Positions 43,547-52,579 are shown, counted from the stretch's first letter. The stretch: DNA of 64,000 nucleotides from Peteryoungia aggregata LMG 23059 (GCF_030814435.1 NZ_JAUSUW010000006.1:309821-373820), one strand, 5' to 3'. Numbers and translations: made by a program. Notes: generated by a model from the sequence alone, not told the origin.

Positions 43547-44380
43547 TCACCCCAGCCGCGCCGCATGCCACTTCAGATGATCCTCCATGAAGGTCGAAAT
43601 GAAGTAGTAGGAGTGGTCATAACGCTCGTGCATGCGGAGTGTCAGGTCGATATCCGTACCCTTCACTGCCTCTTCGAACTTCCAGGGGGCGAGACCTGTC
43701 TCCAGGAAGCTGTCCGCCTTGCCCTGATCAACAAGAAATTCCGGGAAGCGGGCGCCGTCCTCGACCAGCGCGCAGGCATCGTACTCGCGCCACTTGGCCC
43801 GGTCAGCGCCGAGATATTTCTCAAACGCATCCTGCGTCCAGTCCGCCGTCAGCGGACTGACGATCGGGGCAAAGGCCGAGCAGCTCTTGAAGCGCTCAGG
43901 GTTCTTCAGCGCAATCGTCATCGCGCCATGGCCACCCATGGAATGGCCGAAAATGCCCTGGCGGCTCATATCGGCGCGGAACTGCTCGGCGATCAGGCTG
44001 GGAAGCTCTTCCGTGATGTAGGAATACATCTGGTAGTGCTCGGCCCAGGGCGTTTCGGTGGCATTGAGATACATGCCCGCACCCTTGCCCATCTTCCAGT
44101 TGGTGAGTTCGTCGGCGACGTCATTGCCGCGCGGGCTTGTATCGGGGCAAACCACGATCAGACCCAGTTCGGCGGCCATGCGGCGGTATTCGCCCTTTTC
44201 CATGACGTTTGCATGGGTGCAGGTGAGGCCTGAGAGATACCAGAGCACCGGGCGCTTTTCTGCGATCGCTTGCGGCGGCACGAAGACGGCGAAGGTCATC
44301 TCGGTGCCGGTCGCTTCCGACTGGTGCGAGAAGACGCCCTGCATGCCGCCGAAGGCGGTGTTCTGGGAGAGAATGTTCAT
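43547..44380 (-). CDS. fghA: S-formylglutathione hydrolase FghA
   Basis: A 277-residue serine esterase that hydrolyses S-formylglutathione to formate and glutathione, the second step of glutathione-dependent formaldehyde removal. The nucleophile is in GIFGHSMGGHGAM (about Ser147), and 'LSGLTCTHANVMEKGEYRR' is family-typical; Asp and His follow in DQGKAD and YDHSYYF. The partner dehydrogenase adhC lies about 2 kb upstream on the same strand. Confidence 0.94.
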   Translation of the reverse strand: MNILSQNTAFGGMQGVFSHQSEATGTEMTFAVFVPPQAIAEKRPVLWYLSGLTCTHANVMEKGEYRRMAAELGLIVVCPDTSPRGNDVADELTNWKMGKGAGMYLNATETPWAEHYQMYSYITEELPSLIAEQFRADMSRQGIFGHSMGGHGAMTIALKNPERFKSCSAFAPIVSPLTADWTQDAFEKYLGADRAKWREYDACALVEDGARFPEFLVDQGKADSFLETGLAPWKFEEAVKGTDIDLTLRMHERYDHSYYFISTFMEDHLKWHAARLG

Positions 44381-44407
44381 CGGGAAGCTTCCTTGTCTTG
44401 GGAATGG

Positions 44408-45055
44408 TCAGCCGGCGAGCGACACGGCCGCGTTCACAGCGGCGGCCACCAGCACGGTGTTGAAGAAGTAAGAGATCGTGGCATGCAGGAGGTTCAGCTT
44501 GCGCATGGCGGTCGAGGTGATCACCACATCCGAGGTCTGTGCCGTCATGCCGATGACCAGCGAGAAATAGAGGAAATCGTGACCGCAGGGGTCTGGTGTG
44601 CCGGGAAAGTCGAGCCCGCCGCGCCGCCCGTTTTCATGCGCGCGGGAGGGCCTCCAGTACACATGGGCGTAGTGCATCGCCGCCATGGTGTGGATCGTCA
44701 GCCAACCAAGCACGACGGCGGCGACGGCGAGAGCAAGCTCCGGCGCACCCGCCTGCTGTTCCCGGTTCAGCGCCAGAAACAGCGCGCCGATGGCCGCAAC
44801 GATCGCCAGCCCCGTGACGCCGAGAATGACGAAGGCCGGGGCATCGGCGACATCGGCCCGCTGTCTGAGATAGGCCGGCGTCAGGCGCCTCAGGCGCAAA
44901 AAGGCGAGGCTGAGATAGACAGTGAAAAACAGGATGGCCGGCAGCTCGATGGTGACATCGGGTTCGTAAATCGCGACGAAGGGCAGAGCCGCGAGTGCAA
45001 CAACGCCCGCCACCATGAATGAGCGGTAGCGATGATCCAGCACTGAATTCATCAT
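44408..45055 (-). CDS. DUF1345 membrane protein
   Basis: A 215-residue protein with about five hydrophobic segments. The pattern 'MAAMHYAHVYWRP' and 'DFLYFSLVIGMTAQTSDV' is characteristic of DUF1345. Function is unknown. The start is ATG 45055; a TTG nine bases earlier is less likely. It lies 27 bases before fghA on the same strand, so the two may share a message. Confidence 0.82.
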   Translation of the reverse strand: MMNSVLDHRYRSFMVAGVVALAALPFVAIYEPDVTIELPAILFFTVYLSLAFLRLRRLTPAYLRQRADVADAPAFVILGVTGLAIVAAIGALFLALNREQQAGAPELALAVAAVVLGWLTIHTMAAMHYAHVYWRPSRAHENGRRGGLDFPGTPDPCGHDFLYFSLVIGMTAQTSDVVITSTAMRKLNLLHATISYFFNTVLVAAAVNAAVSLAG

Positions 45056-45100
45056 ATTTTTCAAAGCGTCGCGCCGCCGTTCTGGCCGTTGGATGAGGAC

Positions 45101-45547
45101 CTACTTCTTGATCCGGCGGCAGAGCCTGTCAAGCGTTTCGAGGAAAGCCGAACGGTCTCGCGGCGAAAAGGCGGCGTTGTAGCCCTTGCTCTCGCCAGTC
45201 TCGCGCAAATGGGCGCCGAGATCGCGCATGGCGGTTGCCATGCCGATATTGGCCGTGTCGAAGATCCGACCCGTCGGCCCGGTGACGAGGGCGCCTGCCG
45301 CCACGCAGCGCCCGGCCAGCGGCACATCGGCGGTGACGACGATATCGCCTTCGCCGCAGCGCTCGGCAATCCAGTCATCCGCCGCATCGAAGGCGCCAGA
45401 TACGATGACATTCTTCACCATCGGATCTCGCGACGGCCGCAAGCCCGAATTCGCCACAAAGGTCACCGGCAGGTCATGGCGTTCGGCGACTTTCAGGATC
45501 TCCGGCTTCACTGGACAGGCATCGGCATCGACATAGATTTCGGGCAT
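45101..45547 (-). CDS. YaiI/YqxD family protein (DUF188)
   Basis: A 148-residue protein starting MPEIYVDADACPVK, with the conserved Asp-rich motif of the YaiI/YqxD family, 'VVTADVPLAGRC' and 'GPTGRIFDTANIG'. The fold is PIN-like, suggesting a nuclease, but no activity is established. It lies in the minus-strand block between the BrnA gene and the DUF1345 gene. Confidence 0.9.
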   Translation of the reverse strand: MPEIYVDADACPVKPEILKVAERHDLPVTFVANSGLRPSRDPMVKNVIVSGAFDAADDWIAERCGEGDIVVTADVPLAGRCVAAGALVTGPTGRIFDTANIGMATAMRDLGAHLRETGESKGYNAAFSPRDRSAFLETLDRLCRRIKK

Positions 45548-45551
45548 CAAC

Positions 45552-45809
45552 TTACTTCTTCAGGCTTCGGGCATAGGATTCGAGCACAGCGTTCATACGG
45601 GTCTGGTACCCCTTGCCCGTGGCGCGAAACACCTGCAGCACTGACTTCTTGACCCGAAGCGTGATTTGCTCGGTGCCTTCCGGCTCCACAAGGACAGCGT
45701 TCTGCCAGAAGGTGTCGTCGAGTTCTGGGATGTCGCTCGTGTCGATCTCGTCGTCATCCAGCTTGGCTAGCTCCTCAAGACTGAGTTCTTTGTCGAAGCG
45801 CTTCTGCAT
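45552..45809 (-). CDS. brnA: BrnA-family antitoxin
   Basis: An 85-residue protein with an acidic N-terminus (toxin-binding side) and a C-terminal ribbon-helix-helix: ITLRVKKSVLQVFRATGKGY then QTRMNAVLESYARS. The GKGYQTRMNAVL block is the BrnA signature. It would neutralise BrnT and repress the pair's promoter as a dimer. Its start lies inside the end of brnT, so the two are translationally coupled, toxin first as is usual for BrnT/BrnA. Confidence 0.88.
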   Translation of the reverse strand: MQKRFDKELSLEELAKLDDDEIDTSDIPELDDTFWQNAVLVEPEGTEQITLRVKKSVLQVFRATGKGYQTRMNAVLESYARSLKK

Positions 45810-46074
45810 AACGCTCCCTTTCCTTTCGTTTGGCTGGTCGGGCCGAGATCAGGCGGATTCGGTCATGCCGGTCCGTATGAGTGACGACGACAACGACAGT
45901 TTCGTCGAGCTTGCCGATACTGTTGAAGCGAACCTCGCCATAATCGCGCCTGTCGTCTTGCGCACTGATGACGATGCCATCGAAAATCCTGCAGGCCCGA
46001 TCAAAGCTCAGGCCGTGTTTGGCGATGTTCGCCGTATTCTTTTCGTCATCCCATTCGAAATGAATTGTAGCCAC
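45775..46074 (-). CDS. brnT: BrnT-family toxin
   Basis: A 99-residue type II toxin of the BrnT family, an RNase of the RelE-like fold. HFEWDDEKNTANIAKHGLSF is the N-terminal signature, and the basic C-terminus includes RIRLISARPAKRKERERY. Known BrnT proteins cut RNA and stop growth until BrnA binds. The start is uncertain: GTG 46074 gives the usual length, and a TTG 18 bases earlier is possible. It overlaps brnA by 35 bases. The pair sits between formaldehyde genes. Confidence 0.88.
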   Translation of the reverse strand: MATIHFEWDDEKNTANIAKHGLSFDRACRIFDGIVISAQDDRRDYGEVRFNSIGKLDETVVVVVTHTDRHDRIRLISARPAKRKERERYAEALRQRTQS

Positions 46075-46139
46075 GAATGCATCTACCGGCAAGAACCTTC
46101 CCGGCGATAGCCTGCCTGAAGCTCACTCGATTGGGAAGC

Positions 46140-46598
46140 TCATCCCCGCCGCAGCATATCGACATGCGGAATATCATCCTCCAGATACTCCTCCGAGATC
46201 ACCTCGAAACCCAGCGACCCGTAGAACTTCTGCAGATGGCTCTGCGCCGAGATCTCGATCGGCTCGCCGGGATGGCGCTTCTCCACCTCGGCAATTGCCT
46301 CGCGCATCAAGGCTTCGCCCAGCCGCCTGCCGCGATGGTTGGGCGACACCGCGACGCGGCCGATGCGCGGATGATGCTCGGGCGTCGGGCGCCATAGCCG
46401 CGCGCAGGCGAGCAGGTCATCGCCATCCAGCAGCCGCAGATGCAGGCAGTCGATATCGTTGCCATCCAGCTCCGGATAGGGGCAGTGCTGCTCGACGACG
46501 AAGACATCGACGCGCAGTTTCAGCATGGCGTAGAGGTCGACGGCGGAGAACTCATCGAGCCTCTGCACATCGACCGTGTAGGCAGGCCCCGTGATCAA
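46140..46598 (-). CDS. GNAT N-acetyltransferase, ElaA type
   Basis: A 152-residue GNAT protein. 'FVVEQHCPYPELDGNDIDCLH' (given as its first and last parts, FVVEQHCPYPELDG and NDIDCLH) is the ElaA signature, and the acetyl-CoA loop follows in VSPNHRGRRLGEALM. The substrate is unknown. The start codon appears to be TTG, overlapping the stop of adhC by four bases, so the gene is translationally coupled to adhC; a downstream GTG is an alternative. Confidence 0.85.
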   Translation of the reverse strand: MITGPAYTVDVQRLDEFSAVDLYAMLKLRVDVFVVEQHCPYPELDGNDIDCLHLRLLDGDDLLACARLWRPTPEHHPRIGRVAVSPNHRGRRLGEALMREAIAEVEKRHPGEPIEISAQSHLQKFYGSLGFEVISEEYLEDDIPHVDMLRRG

Positions 46599-47722
46599 TA
46601 GACTACGACGCCCCGGATGCTCTCGCCCTTGTGCATCATGTCGAAACCCTTGTTAATGTCTTCGAGTGGCATGGTGTGGGTGATCATCGGGTCGATCTGG
46701 ATCTTGCCCTCCATGTACCAGTCGACGATCTTCGGAACGTCGGTGCGGCCGCGCGCGCCGCCAAAGGCCGTGCCCATCCAGTTGCGACCGGTGACCAGCT
46801 GGAACGGACGTGTCGAGATCTCCTGGCCGGCACCGGCAACGCCGATGATGACCGACTTGCCCCAGCCGCGATGCGAGGCTTCGAGTGCCTGGCGCATGAC
46901 CTTGGTGTTGCCGGTGCAGTCGAAGGTGTAGTCGGCGCCGCCGATCAGGTCGCCATTGCGCTTGGTCATGTTGACGAGATACGGCACGATATCGCCTTCG
47001 ACTTCCTTCGGATTGACGAAATGCGTCATGCCGAACTTCTCGCCCCAGGCCTTGCGATCCGGGTTGATGTCGACGCCGATGATCATGTCGGCACCGGCAA
47101 GGCGCAAGCCCTGCAGCACGTTGAGACCAATGCCGCCGAGGCCGAAGACGATCGCAGTTGCGCCGATCTCGACCTTGGCGGTGTTGATGACAGCGCCGAT
47201 CCCGGTCGTGACACCGCAGCCGATGTAGCAGATCTTGTCGAAGGGCGCGTCTGGGTTGACCTTGGCGACCGCGATCTCCGGCAGGACCGTGTAATTCGCG
47301 AAGGTCGAGCAGCCCATATAGTGGTGGATCTTGTCCTTGCCGATCGAGAATCGGCTCGTGCCATCAGGCATCAGACCCTGGCCCTGGGTCGAGCGGATCG
47401 CCGTGCAAAGGTTCGTCTTGCGCGAGGTGCAGGAATAGCATTCGCGGCATTCCGGCGTGTAGAGCGGAATAACGTGATCGCCCTTCTTCACCGAGGTGAC
47501 CCCCGGGCCGACATCACAGACGATGCCTGCACCTTCATGGCCGAGGATCGCCGGGAACAGACCTTCCGGATCGGCACCCGACAGGGTGAAATCGTCGGTG
47601 TGACAGATCCCCGTGGCCTTGACCTCGATCAGCACTTCGCCCGCGCGCGGGCCTTCCAGCTGAACGGTCATGACCTCGAGCGGCTTTCCAGCCTGAACGG
47701 CGACGGCGGCGCGAACATCCAT
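46595..47722 (-). CDS. adhC: S-(hydroxymethyl)glutathione dehydrogenase / class III alcohol dehydrogenase
   Basis: A 375-residue zinc- and NAD-dependent enzyme that oxidises the glutathione adduct of formaldehyde. The catalytic zinc region is GICHTDDFTLSGADPEG and GHEGAGIV, the structural zinc lobe CRECYSCTSRKTNLC, and the NAD loop 'VFGLGGIGLNVLQG'. 'STFANYTVLPEIAVAKV' is class III-typical. I use the internal ATG MDVRAAV; an ATG 18 bases earlier is possible. It works with fghA, about 2.2 kb downstream on the same strand. Confidence 0.95.
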   Translation of the reverse strand: MDVRAAVAVQAGKPLEVMTVQLEGPRAGEVLIEVKATGICHTDDFTLSGADPEGLFPAILGHEGAGIVCDVGPGVTSVKKGDHVIPLYTPECRECYSCTSRKTNLCTAIRSTQGQGLMPDGTSRFSIGKDKIHHYMGCSTFANYTVLPEIAVAKVNPDAPFDKICYIGCGVTTGIGAVINTAKVEIGATAIVFGLGGIGLNVLQGLRLAGADMIIGVDINPDRKAWGEKFGMTHFVNPKEVEGDIVPYLVNMTKRNGDLIGGADYTFDCTGNTKVMRQALEASHRGWGKSVIIGVAGAGQEISTRPFQLVTGRNWMGTAFGGARGRTDVPKIVDWYMEGKIQIDPMITHTMPLEDINKGFDMMHKGESIRGVVVY

Positions 47723-47823
47723 GGTTTTTCTCCCTGACAAATCGTTGGGCCGGACTTTCGCACGGCATTGCCATCCGGCTCAAGGGGCGAGCCGGATTTT
47801 ATCAATAGTCTGATTTTTCTTGG

Positions 47824-48441
47824 CTATTCAGACTTCAGGATCGGGAAATGCTGAGCGGCATCCGCCCGCAGTTTCCCGGTCTGACGCGGGTCTTCGAAGA
47901 TCTCGACCATGCGCTTGTAAGGTTTGAAGCCTGAGCGCTGGTAGAAGGCAAGGGCGGCCGGGTGGTCGAGATGGCAGGTGTGCACCCAGAATCGCTGAAT
48001 GGGTTTCTCCCAGGCCTTCTCGATCGCGACATTCATCAGGATGCGCCCTGCGCCAGCGCCGATCAGGCTCTGGTCGAGCCCGAAGAAGGACAGTTCGCAT
48101 TGCCCGGCCTCGCGGAAGTCGAGTTCCAGCAGGCCCAACCGCTCGCCATCTCGCATCATGGCATAGATCTCGACTGCGGGGTCTCCGATGATCGCCAGCA
48201 GAGCATCGTCGGCCATCACTGCGCGCGAGACCCAGAGCCAGTCTTCGCCGACCCGGCGATAGAGCGCGCGATAGTCATTGAGCGACGGCGAATGCCAGCG
48301 CTCGACCGTCAATCCATCCGTCGGCGGATTGGCGCGTGGCGCGGGCCTCGCCGTCATTTCAAGGCAGGTGACGATCGTCGCCAGCATGTTGGGCGCAACA
48401 TCGTGATAGCCGGCGGAGAGGGGTGTGTTCTCGGTGTCCAT
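47824..48441 (-). CDS. GNAT-family N-acetyltransferase
   Basis: A 205-residue GNAT protein. The acetyl-CoA region is LIGAGAGRILMNVAIEKAW, followed by 'VHTCHLDHPAALAFYQRSGF' and a 'KPYKRMVE' close, all typical of the fold. It is of the form sometimes named after RimI-like or YjgM-like acetyltransferases, with unknown substrate. It lies upstream of adhC on the same strand with about 100 bases between. Confidence 0.82.
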   Translation of the reverse strand: MDTENTPLSAGYHDVAPNMLATIVTCLEMTARPAPRANPPTDGLTVERWHSPSLNDYRALYRRVGEDWLWVSRAVMADDALLAIIGDPAVEIYAMMRDGERLGLLELDFREAGQCELSFFGLDQSLIGAGAGRILMNVAIEKAWEKPIQRFWVHTCHLDHPAALAFYQRSGFKPYKRMVEIFEDPRQTGKLRADAAQHFPILKSE

Positions 48442-48498
48442 GCGCTTCTTGGAACCTGATCGCCCGGCGATGTCAAGCTTTGGCGGTAATGGTGCGCC

Positions 48499-49806
48499 TC
48501 AATCAAACAACCTGTCGCAGGCATAGATGACGGCATAGGCATGGATCGCGAGCGCTGCGTAGTAGCCAAAGCCGGTCATCAGCCTTTCGGCCGCATTCAT
48601 CGGCACCAGCGCCTCGCGCGGCTTGATTGATTTCGTCCTGATCAGACTGAGCAAGATGAAGATCATCAGGCCTCCGATCAGCATCGGCGCCCCCAGACCG
48701 ATGCGCCAGCCGGTCCAAAGGATCACGCCTGTCACGACGAAACTGGTGATGGCGAGCGCCCTTTGCCCTTCGAAGACCTGGCGCAGAACCTGTCCGCCAT
48801 CGAAGCGGTAGGTCGGCAGCAGGTTCAAGAGGTTGAAGGCGCCGAGAATGACGAGGAAGACAAGCGTCGGACCGTCCATGGCCGCCGGATGCGGAATGCC
48901 TTGCACCGACTGGTGCGCTGCGACCAGGATCGGAACCAGCAGAGCGGAAAAGCCCGCTCCCATCAGGGCGCATGTCGCCACCTCGAAATGGCTGTTATAG
49001 GGCCGCCCACCGATCGCGATCCCGCCCAGAAGCGGCACGAAGATCATCCGGACGCTAGGATGGCCAAAGGCGCGGTAGGCAACCATGTGCCCGAGTTCGT
49101 GCAAGAGGATGACCAGCGTCAGGAAAACCGACATCATCAGCCCTGTCGCCGTCAGGCTGAAGAAGGGCCAGAGCAGAAGGGTGGAGATGATGACCAGCAC
49201 CGTCTGCCAGGCCGGATGCTCGAAATGGAGGAAGCCGGAGCTGTGGCGTTCCTCGACATGGTCTTTCAGCGAGGCCAGTTCGCGGGACAGCGCCATTTTG
49301 CGGAAGAGATAGAAGGCAAGGCCGCGATAATTGTCCGTCTGCTCGAATGTGACCCGGCTGCCCAGCGGCGCGCGCTCGACCTTCCGGCTTTCCCGATAGC
49401 CTTCCCAGAAGGTTTGATCGAGCGTGCTGTCGCCGACTACCCTCAGGTCGCAGGAAAAGCAGGTGCCAGCGGTCATGGCGGTGCGATCGACAATCATGGT
49501 GCGTCGGCTCGGATGACCATGGCGATCCGGATTCCGATAGGCGAACTCGATCAGATCAGGCTTGCCGTCGACAGGCTCAACGGAGATCACGTTCGGGTGC
49601 CAGGCCGTCAGGTCTCCGGCGGGCCGCGTGATGTTCCAGAGTTCTTCCGGGCGCTCGCGGATGATCCGGCTCACACGGATCGTCCGGCGCCCCAGCGGGG
49701 CTGCCATCAGGAGCCACAGCAGGGCGAGGTTGAACGCGGCCAGAAAGACTGCGGCCTGATGTGTCGCCAAGAAGGCTCTCCCAAGGGTGAGGATTGATTG
49801 GCCCAA
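48499..49806 (-). CDS. SRPBCC domain fused to M50 site-2 metalloprotease
   Basis: A 435-residue membrane protein. After one N-terminal span (about 17-38) comes an SRPBCC/START-like domain ('IRVSRIIRERPEELWNITR' to about 185). A membrane zinc peptidase follows: HELGH at 236-240 within LVILLHELGHMVAYRAFGHP, and the second motif NLLNLLPTYRFDGGQ at 325-339 with its Asp ligand. All M50 catalytic residues are present. Start codon TTG 49806 is uncertain, with no clear ribosome site. Targets may be a membrane signalling protein; the SRPBCC part suggests lipid or ligand control. Confidence 0.75.
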   Translation of the reverse strand: MGQSILTLGRAFLATHQAAVFLAAFNLALLWLLMAAPLGRRTIRVSRIIRERPEELWNITRPAGDLTAWHPNVISVEPVDGKPDLIEFAYRNPDRHGHPSRRTMIVDRTAMTAGTCFSCDLRVVGDSTLDQTFWEGYRESRKVERAPLGSRVTFEQTDNYRGLAFYLFRKMALSRELASLKDHVEERHSSGFLHFEHPAWQTVLVIISTLLLWPFFSLTATGLMMSVFLTLVILLHELGHMVAYRAFGHPSVRMIFVPLLGGIAIGGRPYNSHFEVATCALMGAGFSALLVPILVAAHQSVQGIPHPAAMDGPTLVFLVILGAFNLLNLLPTYRFDGGQVLRQVFEGQRALAITSFVVTGVILWTGWRIGLGAPMLIGGLMIFILLSLIRTKSIKPREALVPMNAAERLMTGFGYYAALAIHAYAVIYACDRLFD

Positions 49807-49873
49807 CCTAAGCGAGAAGCCTTACGTTTCCATCGATGGAATCGCTCAAATGCAACATATCCTGCCGCGTGGC

Positions 49874-50806
49874 TTACCCTGATTCCGGCACCGTTTGAGA
49901 GGGGGATGCCCGCTTCTGCTCCCGCCAGAGAATGAAGAGACCCGAACCCACGATGATCAGGATGCCCAGCCATTTCGATGGCGTTGGAAACTCGTCGAAC
50001 AGGAGATAGCCCAGGGCAACCGCCGCAATGATTTCGAAATACTGGAACGGCGCCAGCACCGAGAGGGTCGCCATGCGGAAGGCCCTGACGACGAGCAGGT
50101 GAATGTAGCCGGAAATCGCACCCAGAATGATCAGCAGCCCGAGCCCAAGGGCGGAGGTCGGGAGCGCAATCTCGAAATCCGCATCTCCGGCTGCGGTTCC
50201 GAGCAACAGCGTCGCCCCAATGAACAGCGTTCCCCCGATGCCTGCCATGGTCTGCATGGTCATCGGTGAATCGGCCTCGCCGATCGCGCGATTGAGGAAC
50301 ATGTAGAGCGCATAGAGGAAGGCGCAGGCGACCGGAAGCAGCGCCGTCAGCCCGAACACTTCATAGCTCGGCTGAATGACGATCATCGCACCGCCAAAGC
50401 CGACCGCAATCGCCAACCATCGGCGCCAGCCGACCTTTTCCTTTAGGAAAACCGCCGACATCGCCGTCAGGATGAAGGGCTCGACGAAATAGATCGCGAA
50501 GACATCGGCCAGCGGCATGTATTTGACGGCCATGAAGAACATCAGGCTTGCCGCGCCGTGGATGGCGCCGCGCAACAGGTTGATCCAGGGGCGCTTGGCC
50601 GAGAAGGCGCCCATGCCGTTGATCGCAATCAGCACCGGGAGCACCGAGGCCAGCTGGAAGAAGAAGCGATAGAAGGTGATCTGGCCCGGTGACATGCCCT
50701 CCACCGTCGCCATGTATTTGGCGATCGCGTCCATCACCGGCAGGACGAGCATGCAGCCCGCCATCAGGACCATGCCGCGAAAGGGAGTGGAAGACGAGCT
50801 TTGCAT
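49874..50806 (-). CDS. EamA/DMT-family permease
   Basis: A 310-residue protein with about ten hydrophobic segments in two EamA repeats, the second ending 'PSKWLGILIIVGSGLFILWRE'. The 'MSPGQITFYRFFFQLASVLP' block in the first repeat is typical of DMT transporters of metabolites or S-adenosylmethionine-like compounds. The substrate is unknown. The ATG at 50806 is used; the frame extends 30 codons further without conservation. The upstream 283 bases to the next gene hold its promoter and show no other feature. Confidence 0.85.
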   Translation of the reverse strand: MQSSSSTPFRGMVLMAGCMLVLPVMDAIAKYMATVEGMSPGQITFYRFFFQLASVLPVLIAINGMGAFSAKRPWINLLRGAIHGAASLMFFMAVKYMPLADVFAIYFVEPFILTAMSAVFLKEKVGWRRWLAIAVGFGGAMIVIQPSYEVFGLTALLPVACAFLYALYMFLNRAIGEADSPMTMQTMAGIGGTLFIGATLLLGTAAGDADFEIALPTSALGLGLLIILGAISGYIHLLVVRAFRMATLSVLAPFQYFEIIAAVALGYLLFDEFPTPSKWLGILIIVGSGLFILWREQKRASPSQTVPESG

Positions 50807-51089
50807 GGAAGAGACTCGGAAAAAGAGGAGCGTGCTGCGTTCGCTGAACAAGCATGACCCGCCCCTTGTGATCAAGTGAAAGAAACTCGGGAACAAAGGA
50901 ACGACCTTCGCGTTTATCAGGCGTTTGTACGCATCTTCAGGCTGAGGCCATGTGGCGGGTTTGCACTCGTGGGTGGCGCGCCGGGAAAGATGCGGGGTCT
51001 ATGCATCCGCTAATGTAGCGATGTGAGATCGGAACTTTGTCATCCGTTGGCACTCGGCTCGACGGAACCGAACGATCAGGAGGTCGCGA

Positions 51090-51527
51090 ATGCCCGCACG
51101 CGAGCGTTTTTCCCGTATGACGGATTCGAGTGACGACACGCTTGGAGGGCGCCTTTCCGCGGCGCGTGACGCCTCCGGTCTATCGCTTGCCGATGTTGCT
51201 AATCGCATCGGCGTGAAGCGCGACAACCTTCTCGCCTGGGAAGCCGACCGCGCGGAGCCCCGTCCGTCGAGCCTCATCGATCTCGCAGGCATTCTCGGTG
51301 TTTCGCCCATGTGGCTGATGACGGGGGTCGGTTCGGGTCCGATCCAGGAATCGGGAGATTTGCCGCTGGAAGCCCTGAAGCTTGAACTGCAGCGCTTGAC
51401 CGATGCCCATCTCGAATGCGGGCGCCTCATCGAGAAAATCGCCCGGCAGATCGAAACTTACGAAGAGCGCGACGAGCGTCGGCGGGATGCCGGTGATCTC
51501 GACGGGCCCGTCATGGGACGGGCGTAA
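51090..51527 (+). CDS. XRE-family transcriptional regulator
   Basis: A 145-residue regulator with an N-terminal Cro/CI-type helix-turn-helix, LSLADVANRIGVKRDNLLAW (about 31-50), and 'GVSPMWLMTGVG' after it, then a helical tail of about 60 residues with regular heptads (ELQRLTDAHLECGRLIEKIA) for dimerisation. AGGAGG lies six bases before the ATG. It converges on lipB. The regulated genes are unknown. Confidence 0.85.
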   Translation: MPARERFSRMTDSSDDTLGGRLSAARDASGLSLADVANRIGVKRDNLLAWEADRAEPRPSSLIDLAGILGVSPMWLMTGVGSGPIQESGDLPLEALKLELQRLTDAHLECGRLIEKIARQIETYEERDERRRDAGDLDGPVMGRA

Positions 51528-51531
51528 GCTC

Positions 51532-52248
51532 TCAGCCTTCGTTCGTTGTCGCGCCGAAGACGTCTTCGAATGCCTCGCGCAATCGGATGTCGACATCCGC
51601 CATCATCACAGGCAGGCCAAGATCAACCAGGCTGGTCACGCCATAGGCGGAGATCCCGCAAGGTACGATCCCGCCAAAATGGGACAGGTCCGGGTCGACA
51701 TTGATCGACAGCCCGTGAAAGCTAACCCAGCGTCGCAACCGGATGCCGAGTGCTGCAATCTTGTCCTCGCTCATGGTGCCATCCGGCAGTGTGGGCTTTT
51801 CCGGACGGCGCACCCAGACGCCAACGCGATCTTCACGGCGCTCGCCCTTGACGTTCATGCTGTCGAGCGTGCGGATGACCACCTCTTCAAGTGCTGCCAC
51901 ATAGGCGCGGACATCCTGGCGGCGCCGTTTCAGGTCGAGCATGACATAGGCAACGCGCTGGCCGGGGCCGTGATAGGTGTATTCGCCGCCGCGGCCGGTG
52001 GCAAAGACCGGGAAGCGATCCGGCTCGATCAGGTCCTTGGAATCGGCACTCGTGCCGGCGGTATAGAGGGCAGGGTGCTCCACCAGCCAGACCAGTTCGT
52101 CGGCCTTGCCGTCGGCGATATCGGCCACCTGCCGCTCCATCTCCGCAACCGCGTCCTCATATCCTACAAGTCCGTCGGCGACTCGCCAGCGCACCGGGGC
52201 GGAGCCTTCTTGGGCGTGCATGGAAAGGTCGAGATCAGTGCGGAGCAT
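51532..52248 (-). CDS. lipB: Lipoyl(octanoyl) transferase LipB
   Basis: A 238-residue enzyme that moves octanoate from acyl carrier protein to lipoate-dependent enzymes. The conserved '[12 protein letters not shown]', the '[19 protein letters not shown]' block (RGGxxTxHGPGQ), the catalytic lysine region '[18 protein letters not shown]' and the nucleophile Cys in [13 protein letters not shown] are all present. The ATG at MLRTDLDL is used; a longer frame starts 57 bases upstream. It lies upstream of the divergent tRNA-Leu gene. Confidence 0.94.
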   Translation of the reverse strand: MLRTDLDLSMHAQEGSAPVRWRVADGLVGYEDAVAEMERQVADIADGKADELVWLVEHPALYTAGTSADSKDLIEPDRFPVFATGRGGEYTYHGPGQRVAYVMLDLKRRRQDVRAYVAALEEVVIRTLDSMNVKGERREDRVGVWVRRPEKPTLPDGTMSEDKIAALGIRLRRWVSFHGLSINVDPDLSHFGGIVPCGISAYGVTSLVDLGLPVMMADVDIRLREAFEDVFGATTNEG

Positions 52249-52397
52249 GAAATTTGCCTTCGGCTGTGGATAGGCGCAAAGCCTTGTTTTTCCTTTATTT
52301 GGCAAGAAAAGCCCCGGACTTCAAGGGCTCCAGCCACCCCCATCCTGAGGGCTTTTCCACTGGGTGGGACGAATTTTCAAAAATCTGTCATGGCGGG

Positions 52398-52426
52398 CTT
52401 GTGGACCCGGAATGCTTTTGCTACAT
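52398..52426 (+). promoter_or_regulatory. Candidate housekeeping promoter of tRNA-Leu
   Basis: CTTGTG, a 17-base spacer, then CTACAT. This is close to the rhizobial housekeeping consensus CTTGAC-N17-CTATAT. It ends 37 bases before the mature tRNA, leaving a short leader for processing. Confidence 0.45.
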
Positions 52427-52462
52427 GCAGCCCCGCCGGAGCAATTCGGCGCCTACCACGAT

Positions 52463-52547
52463 GCGGTCGTGGCGGAATTGGTAGACGCGCAGCGTTGAGG
52501 TCGCTGTGGGGCAACCCGTGGAAGTTCGAGTCTTCTCGACCGCACCA
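52463..52547 (+). tRNA. tRNA-Leu (anticodon GAG)
   Basis: The acceptor stem GCGGTCG pairs with CGACCGC and is followed by A and an encoded CCA. The anticodon stem CAGCG/CGCTG encloses the loop TTGAGGT, giving GAG at 52497-52499, which reads CUC and CUU. A long variable arm (TGGGGCAACCCGTG) marks a class II tRNA, as expected for leucine. The T arm is GGAAG/CTTCT around TTCGAGT. Confidence 0.96.
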
Positions 52548-52553
52548 AAAAAG

Positions 52554-52579
52554 AACCCGGCCTTCGAGCCGGGTTTTTT
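52554..52579 (+). terminator. Terminator after tRNA-Leu
   Basis: AACCCGGC and GCCGGGTT form a stem with the stable loop CTTCGA, followed by a run of T that overlaps the stem end (six T in total). It starts six bases after the CCA end of the tRNA. Confidence 0.9.
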
